From: Streptacidiphilus sp. 4-A2
Lineage (GTDB): Bacteria; Actinomycetota; Actinomycetes; Streptomycetales; Streptomycetaceae
Direction of reading: 5' to 3'
Assembly: GCA_014284505.1 (NCBI GenBank)
Contig: JAAFYY010000001.1
Coordinates: 6,931,845-6,995,844, forward strand
DNA: 64,000 nt
Numbering within the stretch: position 1 is the first letter of the stretch; the number at the start of each line of letters is the position of its first letter. The translations under genes and the position numbers were made by a program. Below the pieces are notes generated by a model. That model did no database searches and was not told the DNA's origin. It worked only from the letters and a program-made list of their open reading frames with translations. Below, piece by piece: positions 8,637-16,606 of the stretch.

Positions 8637-9596
8637 TCAGTTGTGTTCTGCCGGGATTTGCCCGAATCGGCCGGACTGGAAGTCCTCCATTGCCTGCTGG
8701 AGCTCCCGGTGACTGTTCATGACGAACGGTCCGTAGTGGGCCACCGGCTCCCGGATCGGCTGCCCGCCGAGGATGATCACGTCCAGGTTGGGCGAGCGCG
8801 ACTCCTGGGTGGCGTCGGCCCGCAGGGTGAGGCTGTCGCCCTCGCCGAACACCACGGACTGGCCCATTCCGAACGGCCGCTGGTCGGTGCCCGCGCTGCC
8901 GCGCCCGTTGAGGGCGTACACCAGGGCGTTGAAGTCGCTGCGCCAGGGCAGGGTGACCGCCGCGCCGGGGCTGAGGGTGGCGTGGATCAGGGTGATCGGG
9001 GTGTGCGTGGCGCCGGGGCCGTCCACCCCGCCGAGGGAGCCGGCGATCAGCCGGAGCACCGCGCCGCCGTCCGGGCTGGTCAGCAGCTTGACGTTGGCGC
9101 TGCCGATGTCCTGGTACTTGGGCGTGATCATCTTGTCGGCGGCGGGCAGGTTCACCCACAGCTGGATCCCGTGGAAGAGGCCGCCGGTGACGACCAGGTC
9201 CTCGGGCGGGGTCTCGATGTGCAGGATGCCGGAACCGGCCGTCATCCACTGGGTGTCGCCGTCGGCCAGCGCGCCGCCCCCGCCGGTGGAGTCGCGGTGG
9301 ACGAACTTGCCGTCGATCAGATAGGTCACGGTCTCGAAGCCCCGGTGCGGGTGCCACGGGGTCCCCTTGGGCTCGCCGGCTCCGTACTCCACCTCGCCCA
9401 TCTGGTCCATCATGATGAACGGGTCCAGCAGCGAAGTGTGCACCCGGGCGAAGGCGCGGCGGACCGGGAAGCCCTCGCCCTCGTAGCCCTCGGGCGCGGT
9501 CGCGACCTGGACGACGGGGCGGGGTACGGCGGTGATCGGGTCCGGGGTCTCCACCCGGGGCAGGACCAGCGGGTTCTCGACGGTCACTGCGGGCAT
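8637..9596 (-). CDS. Pirin family protein (quercetin 2,3-dioxygenase-like)
   Basis: 319 residues, intact. Bicupin protein with the pirin signature GTPWHPHRGFETVTYLIDG, then HRDSTGGGGALADGDTQWMTAGSGILHIE; the two His of HPH, a later His and the Glu of HIE are the expected metal ligands. The C-terminal cupin carries HATLSPGAAVTLPW and NSHRELQQAMEDFQSGRFGQIP, typical of bacterial pirins. Family members bind Fe(II) or related metals and some cleave quercetin; the physiological substrate is unknown. The start is MPAVTVENPLVLPR at 9596. Two MarR-like operators sit 55-92 bp upstream, so expression is probably induced by a small molecule or oxidant. Confidence 0.88.
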   Translation of the reverse strand: MPAVTVENPLVLPRVETPDPITAVPRPVVQVATAPEGYEGEGFPVRRAFARVHTSLLDPFIMMDQMGEVEYGAGEPKGTPWHPHRGFETVTYLIDGKFVHRDSTGGGGALADGDTQWMTAGSGILHIETPPEDLVVTGGLFHGIQLWVNLPAADKMITPKYQDIGSANVKLLTSPDGGAVLRLIAGSLGGVDGPGATHTPITLIHATLSPGAAVTLPWRSDFNALVYALNGRGSAGTDQRPFGMGQSVVFGEGDSLTLRADATQESRSPNLDVIILGGQPIREPVAHYGPFVMNSHRELQQAMEDFQSGRFGQIPAEHN

Positions 9597-9650
9597 GTCA
9601 ACCTCCTAGGGAACTCCAGGGCCGGTGGGGGTGCCGACACATCCAAGGTA

Positions 9651-9688
9651 GTTGAAGCATCAACCTAATGCAAGTTGAAGTTTCAACT
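9651..9688. promoter_or_regulatory. Paired MarR-like operators upstream of pirin
   Basis: Two inverted repeats with centres 23 bp apart: GTTGA-N4-TCAAC at 9651-9664 and AGTTGAA-GT-TTCAACT at 9673-9688 (7-bp perfect arms). Both share the TTGA/TCAA core favoured by MarR/DUF24-type repressors. The spacing of about two helical turns suggests cooperative binding on one face. No regulator gene is adjacent, so the cognate protein must be encoded elsewhere. Confidence 0.65.
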
Positions 9689-9750
9689 ATGTGGATACGT
9701 CCGGGCCCGGCAGACCCGTCAGGCCGGCTGGCCCGGGTTGGCCGGAGGGG

Positions 9751-10255
9751 TCAGCCGTACATCCGCCGCATGGTGAAGTCGACCATCTGCTCCACGGCCT
9801 TGGCGTCGAACACCATCCGGTGCTCGCCCTCCATGTCCATCGCGAAGCCGTAGCCGGTCGGCAGCAGGTCGAGCACCTCGGCCCCGGTCACGGTGAAGTG
9901 CTTGGAGTCCTTGCCCGCGTAGCGCCGCAAGCTCCTTCAGTGAGCTGAACATCGGGATCACCGGCTGCGGGGTGTTGTGCAGGGCCAGGAAGCCCGGCCG
10001 CTCCCCGCGCGGGCAGAAGACCTTGGAGGTGATGAAGATCGCCTGGAAGTCCTCGACCGGCAGTGAGCCGGTGGTGAAGGCGCGGATCGCGTCCGAGAGC
10101 GAGGGGGGCGAGGGCTCCGGGTACAGCGGCTGCTGCTGCCCGTAGCCGCCGAGATCGGGCCCGCCCATGCCTGGCTGGCCCATCGGCTGCTGCTGGTAGT
10201 GGCCGCCCTGGTAGCCCGGTCCGGTGCCGCTCGTCGTCTGCTCGTAGCCGTACAC
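9751..10255 (-). CDS. SseB family protein
   Basis: About 168 residues. The N-terminus MYGYEQTTSGTGPGYQGGHY is Gly/Gln/Tyr-rich and probably disordered; the SseB-N-like domain follows (SLSDAIRAFTTGSLPVEDFQAIFITSKVFCPRGERPGFLALHN, then VIPMFSSLKELA). The frame breaks near 9930; the C-terminus then reads YAGKDSKHFTVTGAEVLDLLPTGYGFAMDME... and ends MRRMYG at the stop 9751-9753. SseB-type proteins have no defined enzymatic role. It is divergent from the FadE5-like gene. Confidence 0.75.
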
Positions 10256-10313
10256 GCTCCCTAGGCTATCGAGTCCGGCGCGGTCCGTACGGCCCAGTGG
10301 GCTTGAAATAAGT

Positions 10314-10325
10314 TACCAATGGGTA
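10314..10325. promoter_or_regulatory. Possible operator TACC-N4-GGTA
   Basis: Short inverted repeat TACC AATG GGTA about 90 bp upstream of the acyl-CoA dehydrogenase start and 58 bp upstream of the divergent SseB gene. It could bind a TetR/FadR-type repressor of fatty-acid genes, but the arms are short and no regulator is nearby. Confidence 0.3.
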
Positions 10326-10414
10326 GCATCATGGGAGGATACCGCTGGGACAGGGGGCGCCACGGCGTCCGCAGAGGACCCGGCACCTAGCCGTTGCGAT
10401 CACCGGAGCAGGTA

Positions 10415-12244
10415 ATGGGTCACTACAAGTCCAACCTCCGCGACCTGGAGTTCAACCTTTTCGAGGTCCTCGGGCGCGATGAGGTGTACGGCAGCGGACC
10501 GTTTGCGGACATGGATGTCGAGACGGCGAAGAGCATCCTCGCCGAGATATCCCGTCTCGCGGAGAACGAGCTCGCCGAGTCCTTCGCCGACGCCGACCGC
10601 AACCCCCCGGTCTTCGACCCCGAGACCAACACCGCGCCGGTCCCGGAGACCTTCAAGAAGAGCTACCAGGCGTACATGGACGCCGAGTGGTGGCGGCTGG
10701 GCATCCCGGAGGCCATTGGCGGCACCCCCACCCCCAACACCCTGATCTGGGCCTACGCCGAGATGATTCTCGGTGCCAACCCGGCCATCTGGATGTACTC
10801 CTCCGGCCCGGCGTTCGCCGGTGTCATCGCCGACGAGGGCACCGAGGAGCAGCTCAAGGTCGCCAAGCTGATGGCCGACAAGGGCTGGGGCTCGACCATG
10901 GTGCTGACCGAGCCCGACGCGGGCTCCGACGTCGGCGCCGGCCGCTCCAAGGCGATCCGCCAGGAGGACGGCACCTGGCACATCGAGGGCGTGAAGCGCT
11001 TCATCACCTCGGGTGAGCACGACATGGCCGACAACATCATCCACATGGTGCTGGCCCGCCCCGAGGGCCACGGCCCGGGCACCAAGGGCCTGTCGCTGTT
11101 CATCGTGCCCAAGTACGACTTCGACTGGGAGACCGGCGAGCTCGGCGAGCGCAACGGCGTCTATGCCACCAATGTCGAGCACAAGATGGGCCTGAAGGCC
11201 TCCAACACCTGCGAGCTCACCTTCGGTGACCGCCACCCGGCCCGCGGCTGGCTGCTGGGCGAGAAGCACGACGGCATCCGGCAGATGTTCCGGATCATCG
11301 AGTTCGCCCGGATGATGGTGGGCACCAAGGCCATCGCCACCCTCTCCACCGGCTACCTCAACGCCCTGGAGTACGCCAAGGAGCGGGTGCAGGGCCCCGA
11401 CCTGGCCGAGTTCCTCGACAAGACCGCGCCCCGGGTCACCATCACCCACCACCCCGACGTCCGCCGCTCGCTGCTCACCCAGAAGGCGTACGCGGAGGGC
11501 ATGCGCGCCCTGGTGCTCTACACGGCGTCCGTCCAGGACGACATCTCCCTGCTCAAGGCGCGCGGCGAGTCGGCCGACGCCGCCGAGCGGCTGAACGACC
11601 TGCTGCTGCCCATCGTCAAGGGCTACGGCTCGGAGAAGTCCTACGAGCAGCTCGCCCAGTCGCTGCAGACCTTCGGCGGCTCCGGGTACCTCCAGGAGTA
11701 CCCGATCGAGCAGTACATCCGGGACGCCAAGATCGACACCCTGTACGAGGGCACCACCGCGATCCAGGGCCAGGACTTCTTCTTCCGGAAGATCGTCAAG
11801 GACCAGGGCCAGGCGCTGACGGCGCTGTCCGAGCAGATCCAGAAGGCGATCGCGGGCGGCCTCGGCGGCGACGAGCTGTCGGTCGAGCGCGAGTTCCTCG
11901 CCTCCGCCGCGGGCGACCTGGAGGCCATCGTCGGCGCGATGCTGTCCCAGCTGGGCCAGGTCGAGCAGGACACCCGGAACATGTACCTGGTCGGCCAGAA
12001 CACCAGCCGGCTGCTGCTCGCCTCCGGCGACGTGGTGATCGGCTGGCTGCTGCTGCGCCAGGCCGCCGTGGCACAGGCCAAGCTGGCCGCCGGGGCCTCC
12101 GACAAGGACGTGCCCTTCTACCAGGGCAAGATCGCCGCGACCCGGTTCTTCACGCGGACGGTCCTGCCGCTGGTGCACGGCCAGCGGCTGCTGGTCGAGG
12201 GCGTGGACAACGCGATCATGGACCTGCCCGAGGCCGCGTTCTGA
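10415..12244 (+). CDS. Acyl-CoA dehydrogenase, long FadE5-like type
   Basis: 609 residues, intact. ATG 10415 follows GGAG and opens MGHYKSNLRDLEFNLFEVL, the N-terminal extension typical of the ~600-residue FadE5 class. Core signatures: WGSTMVLTEPDAGSDVGAGRSKA (FAD/substrate loop), GVKRFITSGEHD, NVEHKMGLKASNTCELTFGD, and GYGSEKSYEQLAQSLQTFGGSGYLQEYPIEQYIRDAKIDTLYEGTTAIQGQDF, which holds the catalytic region and ETF-interaction segment. A ~130-residue C-terminal helical extension follows. It catalyses the first step of fatty acyl-CoA beta-oxidation in the cytoplasm with ETF as acceptor. Monocistronic, ending at a strong terminator. Confidence 0.92.
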   Translation: MGHYKSNLRDLEFNLFEVLGRDEVYGSGPFADMDVETAKSILAEISRLAENELAESFADADRNPPVFDPETNTAPVPETFKKSYQAYMDAEWWRLGIPEAIGGTPTPNTLIWAYAEMILGANPAIWMYSSGPAFAGVIADEGTEEQLKVAKLMADKGWGSTMVLTEPDAGSDVGAGRSKAIRQEDGTWHIEGVKRFITSGEHDMADNIIHMVLARPEGHGPGTKGLSLFIVPKYDFDWETGELGERNGVYATNVEHKMGLKASNTCELTFGDRHPARGWLLGEKHDGIRQMFRIIEFARMMVGTKAIATLSTGYLNALEYAKERVQGPDLAEFLDKTAPRVTITHHPDVRRSLLTQKAYAEGMRALVLYTASVQDDISLLKARGESADAAERLNDLLLPIVKGYGSEKSYEQLAQSLQTFGGSGYLQEYPIEQYIRDAKIDTLYEGTTAIQGQDFFFRKIVKDQGQALTALSEQIQKAIAGGLGGDELSVEREFLASAAGDLEAIVGAMLSQLGQVEQDTRNMYLVGQNTSRLLLASGDVVIGWLLLRQAAVAQAKLAAGASDKDVPFYQGKIAATRFFTRTVLPLVHGQRLLVEGVDNAIMDLPEAAF

Positions 12245-12300
12245 TCGTCCGGCCGCGCTGACAGCCGACCGGCACCGACGGCCGGCCGTCGCGAGCGTTC

Positions 12301-12335
12301 GACAGGGCCCCGGAGCACTGCTCCGGGGCCCTGTC
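12301..12335 (+). terminator. Rho-independent-type hairpin
   Basis: Arms GACAGGGCCCCGGAGC / GCTCCGGGGCCCTGTC (16 bp, perfect) with loop ACT, 57 bp after the acyl-CoA dehydrogenase stop. No U-tract. Confidence 0.85.
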
Positions 12336-12395
12336 GCGTTCCTGTGCGGGGGCCGCACCGGGCTCCTTCCGGGCCTGGGATTTCCGGGCTGGAGG

Positions 12396-12452
12396 GCCCG
12401 GGGTGCGGGAGGATGACCCCTGGCGCCCGGGGTGCGGGAGGATGACCCTGGC
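12396..12452. repeat. 28/29-bp tandem duplication
   Basis: Two head-to-tail copies of a unit beginning GCCCGGGGTGCGGGAGGATG. The first copy has one extra C (29 versus 28 bp). A partial third start (GCCCGG) follows. It lies between the terminator and the -10-like TAGGCT (12470-12475) of the M18 peptidase gene. Confidence 0.8.
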
Positions 12453-12532
12453 GCCCGGTGCGACGGGCGTAGGCTCGGCACCAGGCGGCAGCAAGCCGCA
12501 TCTGCTCGCCGACCCTCACACCAGGAGCAGCA

Positions 12533-13820
12533 TTGACCAGCGCAACCGGCGTGGGCGCAATCGCCTTCGACCGCAGCCACACCGATGACCTCATGGCTTT
12601 CCTCCAGGCCAGTCCCTCGCCCTTCCACGCCGTGGCCACCGCCGCGGAGCGGTTGGAGAAGGCCGGATTCCGGCAGGTCGAGGAGAGTGCCGCCTGGGAG
12701 GGCACTCCTGGCGGACGCTATCTGATCCGCGGTGGCGCGCTGATCGCCTGGTACACCCCGAAGGGGGCGGCCCCGGCGACGCCGTTCCGGATCGTCGGCG
12801 TCCACACCGACTCGCCCAATCTGCGGGTCAAGCCGATCCCGGACACCGGTGGAGATCGCCGTGGAGATCTACGGCGGGCCGCTGCTGAACTCCTGGCTGG
12901 ACCGCGACCTCGGCCTCTCCGGCCGGGTGTGCTGCGCGACGGCAGCATCCGGCTGGTCCGGCTGGACGAGCCGCTGCTGCGGGTCCGCAGCTGGCCGTGC
13001 ACCTCGACCGCAGCGTCAACGACAGCATGTCGCTGGACCGGCAGCGGCACCTGACCCCCATCTGGGGTCTGGGCCAGGTCACCGAGGGCTCACTGATCAG
13101 CCATGTCGCCGAGTCCGTCGGGGTCGACGCGGACCAGGTGACCGGCTGGGACCTGATGGTGCACGACATCCAGCCGCCGTCCTACCTGGGCCGTGACCGG
13201 GAGCTGCTGGCCGCCCCCGGCTGGACAACCTGCTCTCGCTGCACGCCGCCACGGCCGCCCTGGGCGCCGTCTCCGGAGCCGAGGAGCTGCCGCACATCCC
13301 GGTGCTGGCCGCGTTCGACCACGAGGAGACCGGCAGCGAGTCCGACACTGGCGCGCAGGGCCCGCTGCTGGGCACCGTCCTGGAGCGCTCCTCGTTCTCC
13401 CGCGGCGGCACCATGGAGGACAGGGCGCGGGCGCTGGCCGGCTCGGTCTGCCTGTCCTCGGACATGGGCCACGCCGTGCACCCCAACTACAGCGAGCGGC
13501 ACGACCCGGGCCACCACCCGATGCCCAACGGCGGCCCGATGCTCAAGGTCAACGTCAACAACCGCTACGCCACCAACGGCGTCGGCCGGGCGCTGTTCAC
13601 CGAGGCCTGCGAGCGGGCCGGGGTGCCCTGGCAGACCTTTGTCTCCAACAACTCGGTGGCCTGCGGCACCACGATCGGCCCGATCACCGCCGCCCGGTTG
13701 GGCATCGCCACCGTGGACTGCGGCATCGCGGCCCTGTCCATGCACTCCGCGCGCGAGCTGTGCGGCGCCGACGACCCGTTCCTGCTGGCCGCCGCCCTGA
13801 AGGCGTTCCTGGAGGGCTGA
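12533..13820 (+). CDS. M18 family aminopeptidase (frameshifted as read)
   Basis: TTG 12533 follows AGGAGC and begins TSATGVGAIAFDRSHTDDLMAFLQASPSPFHAV, the N-terminus of M18 zinc aminopeptidases. Conserved pieces: FRIVGVHTDSPNLRVKP (metal His/Asp), IYGGPLLNSWLDRDLGLSGRV, LDRSVNDSMSL, VLAAFDHEETGSESDTGAQGP (catalytic Glu pair), MGHAVHPNYSERHDP and GTTIGPITAARLGIATVDCGIAALSMHSARE. The frame breaks near 12845, 12925, 12985 and 13215; three of these fit loss of one base from a CCC or GGG run. About 430 residues after repair. It releases N-terminal, often acidic, residues from peptides in the cytoplasm. Convergent with the NHL gene. Confidence 0.88.
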
Positions 13821-13833
13821 CGTACGGCCCTCC

Positions 13834-13879
13834 GCGGGTGGGGGCAGTCCCAGGCCGCCCTGGTACTGCCCCCACCCGC
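13834..13879. terminator. Bidirectional terminator hairpin
   Basis: Arms GCGGGTGGGGGCAGT / ACTGCCCCCACCCGC (15 bp), with a second inner pairing CCAGG/CCTGG in the loop, between convergent genes. Confidence 0.75.
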
Positions 13880-13937
13880 CACCACCGCCCGTCCACCCGC
13901 GACCGCCCGTCCAACCGGGCTGCGTGTCCGGACCGGG

Positions 13938-15751
13938 CTACTCGTCCATCCCGGCGAGGACCAGCGGCAGTCGGGCCGCCGCGCCCGGCACCAGCCGCAC
14001 CGGGACGCCCCAGTCCTGCTGGTGCACATGGCAGGTCGGGAACTCGATCGCCGGATCGTCGTCGCAGGAGGCGGCCATCGCGCTGATGTGCAGCACGCCC
14101 TCGCCGATCGAGCCGTCCAGCACCAGCGAGCGGTGCAGCGCGGTGTCCGGGCCGGCGCCCTCCAGCAGCAGCTCCGGCGGGGTCGAGCTGACCAGCAGCC
14201 GGGTGGCCGGGCCGTAGGTCTCGTCCAGCTTCTGCCCGGCCGGGGGCGTGAAGATCACGTCCAGCTGGAGCGCCCGGGGGCGACCTCGGTGGCCGGCCGC
14301 TGGGTCCGGTGCGCGGTGGCGGCGACCGCCAGCGCCTCCTCCGGCAGCCGCAGCCGGGTCAGCCGGTGCCGCGCCGACTCGACCACGGCGATGTCGCCGT
14401 CGACCACCAGCGCACCGCTGGGTTCACGCAGATCGGTAGCCAGGGTGGTGACCTCACCGGTGACCGGGTCGAACCGGCGCAGCGCGTGGTTGTAGGTGTC
14501 GGCGATCGCCACCGAGCCGTCGGGGAGCGCGGTCACCCCGAGCGGGTGCTGGAGCAGCGCCTGCCCGGCCTCGCCGTCGCGGTGGCCGAAGTCGAACAGC
14601 CCGGTCCCGACGGCCGTCCGCACCGTGTACGACCCGTCCGTTTCACGTGAAACGTAACGAACCGCCGAGGTCTCGGAGTCGGCCACCCAGAGCCGGTCCC
14701 CGGCGGCGGCCAGTCCGGACGGCTGGGCGAACCACGCCTCGGCGGCCGGGCCGTCGACCAGTCCCTCGTTGGTGGTGCCCGCCGCGGCGGCCACCGTCCC
14801 GCTCTCCGGGTCGTAGCTCCACAGCTGGTGGGTGCCCGCCATGGCGATCCACACCCGGTCCTCGAACCAGGCGACGTCCCAGGGCGAGGAGAGGTCCACC
14901 TCGGGCCCGGGACCGGAGGTGGGGGAGTTCTGCCACCACTGGCGTCCGGTACCGGCCAGAGTGGTGACCTCGCCGGTGGCCGGGTCGTACCGGCGCAGCG
15001 CGTGGTTGACGGTGTCGGCCACCACGATGCCGCCGTCCGGCAGCAGCGCCAGCCCCTGCGGCTCGCTGAAGCGGGCCCGGTCGGCCGGTCCGTCGGCGAA
15101 CCCGCGCTCCCCGCTGCCGATCCGCCGCACCAGCGTCTCGCCGTCCGCGGCCAGTTCGGCCAGCGAGTGGTGCCCGGAGTCCGCGACCAGATACCCGCCG
15201 GACGGCAGCCGGATCGCCTTCCCGGGAACCGCAGCACCCCCGGCTCCGACACCGGCGGCACATACGGCCCGTCCCCCGGCGCAGCGTGCCCTTGGCGGCG
15301 TGCTCGGCCTCCAGCTCGTCCACCAGCGCGGCGATGGCGTGCGCATGCCCCTCACCGGCGTGCTGCGCCACCACATAGCCCTCGGGATCCACCACCACCA
15401 GCGTGGCCAGGCCCGCACGGCGTACTGCTTCCAGGTCACCAGCTCCGGATCGTCCAGCACCGGGTGCCGCACGTCGTACCGCTCCACCGCGTCCACCACC
15501 GCCTGGTGCTCGGCCTCGTGCACGAACTTCGGCGAATGCACCCCGACGATCACCAGCGTGTCCCGGTGCTTCTCCTCCAGCTCCCGCAGCTCGTCCAGCA
15601 CATGCAGGCAGTTGATGCAGCAGAACGTCCAGAAGTCCAGCAGCACGATCTTTCCGCGCAGGTCCCCGAGGGTCAGTTCCCTGCCGCCTGTGTTGAGCCA
15701 TCCACCAGCGCCGACAAGTTCGGGGGCGCGTACCCGTGCACGTGTTGCCAT
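13938..15751 (-). CDS. Thioredoxin-like/NHL-repeat protein
   Basis: About 600 residues. The N-terminal TlpA/AhpC-like thioredoxin domain has LTLGDLRGKIVLLDFWTFCCINCLHVLDEL, with CINC as the redox CxxC, then VHSPKFVHEAEH. A six-bladed NHL beta-propeller follows, with repeats such as FSEPQGLALLPDGGIVVADTVNHALRRYDP and LQHPLGVTALPDGSVAIADTYNHALRRFDP; the C-terminus ends LPLVLAGMDE. The layout resembles NHLRC2. Start ATG 15751 (MATRARVRAPELVG); an in-frame ATG at 15769 is possible. The frame breaks near 15405, 15285, 15225 and 14265. The role is unknown; it is probably a cytoplasmic redox or scaffold protein. It contains a parS site in its coding sequence. Confidence 0.82.
14640..14653. promoter_or_regulatory. 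parS chromosome segregation site
   Basis: GTTTCACGTGAAAC is a perfect 14-bp palindrome identical to the ParB-binding parS core used by Streptomyces and most bacteria. It is inside the NHL gene, where it encodes a short hydrophilic stretch in the propeller. ParB loads here to compact origin regions before sporulation septation. parS sites cluster around oriC, so this supports an origin-proximal position. I found no second perfect copy by eye. Confidence 0.9.
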
Positions 15752-15822
15752 GCCTGTATCCAACCCCATCGGGCGGTGGGTGCATTCCGAAGCGTTCTTC
15801 GCGGCAGGGCAGTCGTCTCGCG

Positions 15823-16170
15823 CTACAGGGCGAGGTGCAGACGAAGCGCGGTGTCCAGTCGTGTGAGCTGCTCTCCGGATACGGTTCCGATTCGGTGCAG
15901 CAGGCGCTCGATCGCGACTGCGCGGACCTGTTCGGCCTGGGCTTTGGAGTCGCGCTCCAGACCGCAGGACGCGGCGTCAAGCAGTACCTGGAAGGGGAAG
16001 ACCCGGTCCGTGTTCGATGTGATCGGTACGACCGTCAGCACGCCGCGGCCATGCCGGGCGGCAGACTGGTTGGCGGAGTTGTTCGAGACGATGACGGCGG
16101 GCCGTGCCTTGTTCGCTTCACTGCCGCGAACCGGGTCGAAGTCGATCAGGTAGACGTCACCGCGTCGCAT
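15823..16170 (-). CDS. mazF: MazF/PemK-type endoribonuclease toxin
   Basis: 115 residues, intact. MRRGDVYLIDFDPVRGSEANKARPAVIVSNNSAN is the canonical MazF N-terminus with the R-GD-Y/W-V and RPAVIVSN motifs; VLTVVPITSNTDRVFPFQVLL and SKAQAEQVRAVAIERL follow, including the KxxA(E)QVR active-site helix. It is a single-strand-specific mRNA interferase. The ATG at 16170 overlaps the antitoxin stop by 14 bp, so the two are translationally coupled. Stop 15823 is 72 bp from the NHL gene start. Confidence 0.93.
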   Translation of the reverse strand: MRRGDVYLIDFDPVRGSEANKARPAVIVSNNSANQSAARHGRGVLTVVPITSNTDRVFPFQVLLDAASCGLERDSKAQAEQVRAVAIERLLHRIGTVSGEQLTRLDTALRLHLAL

Positions 16171-16387
16171 CGGAGAGGCCGTCTCCTGTCGTGCGGTCCC
16201 ACGCTGTCGCGTCCTCGTGCTGCTCCCAGTCCTGCCACGCCTGCGCGTAGTCGTCTTCCAACTGGGAAGCGCGGAGAAGTTCGATGGCGGCATGTATCAC
16301 GGCGGATCGCGAGTCGGTGGAGGTCTCGGCCGCGTATTCATCAAGGAAGGCGACATCACCTTCAGGGAGGCTGACGCTGATCTTCAT
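16157..16387 (-). CDS. mazE: MazE-type ribbon-helix-helix antitoxin
   Basis: 76 residues. MKISVSLPEGDVAFLDEYAAETSTDSRSAVIHAAIELLRA is an RHH/MetJ-Arc DNA-binding domain; the acidic aromatic tail EDDYAQAWQDWEQHEDATAWD is the likely MazF-binding segment that blocks the RNA site. First gene of the two-gene operon. Two 12-bp direct repeats just upstream (16401-16424) are the likely autoregulatory operator. Confidence 0.88.
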   Translation of the reverse strand: MKISVSLPEGDVAFLDEYAAETSTDSRSAVIHAAIELLRASQLEDDYAQAWQDWEQHEDATAWDRTTGDGLSDATR

Positions 16388-16400
16388 ACCACACAGCGTA

Positions 16401-16424
16401 CTCGCATGCTACTGAGAGTGCTAC
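16401..16424 (-). promoter_or_regulatory. Probable mazEF autoregulatory operator
   Basis: On the minus strand, two adjacent 12-bp units GTAGCACTCTCA and GTAGCATGCGAG, 14-37 bp upstream of the antitoxin start. Direct repeats at ~one-turn spacing suit RHH antitoxin dimers. The region is also less GC-rich than its surroundings. Confidence 0.45.
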
Positions 16425-16497
16425 CTGTAGTGGCATCCACGGTAGTACTCCGCTTGTGGTCCCGCTCCGGTGCGGGAGTTACTGAGGGACGTGCGAT

Positions 16498-16529
16498 CCG
16501 GCGCCCCGAGGGAGTCCTCGGGGCGCCGG
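16498..16529. terminator. Terminator-like hairpin
   Basis: Arms CCGGCGCCCCGAGG / CCTCGGGGCGCCGG (14 bp, perfect) with loop GAGT, just downstream of the secreted-protein gene on the minus strand. Confidence 0.8.
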
Positions 16530-16552
16530 GGGTGGGACGTGGGGTCAGCGGA

Positions 16553-16606
16553 TCAGGGCTGCACGGTGATTCAGGGCTGCACGGTGATTCACGGCTTCAC
16601 GGTGAT
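16553..16606 (-). repeat. 18-bp tandem triplication of a gene end with its stop codon
   Basis: Three head-to-tail 18-bp units at 16589-16606, 16571-16588 and 16553-16570. On the minus strand each reads I-T-V-(K/Q)-P-stop in the same frame. The first unit ends the secreted-protein gene; the two identical downstream copies repeat the last five codons and the TGA. Confidence 0.85.
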
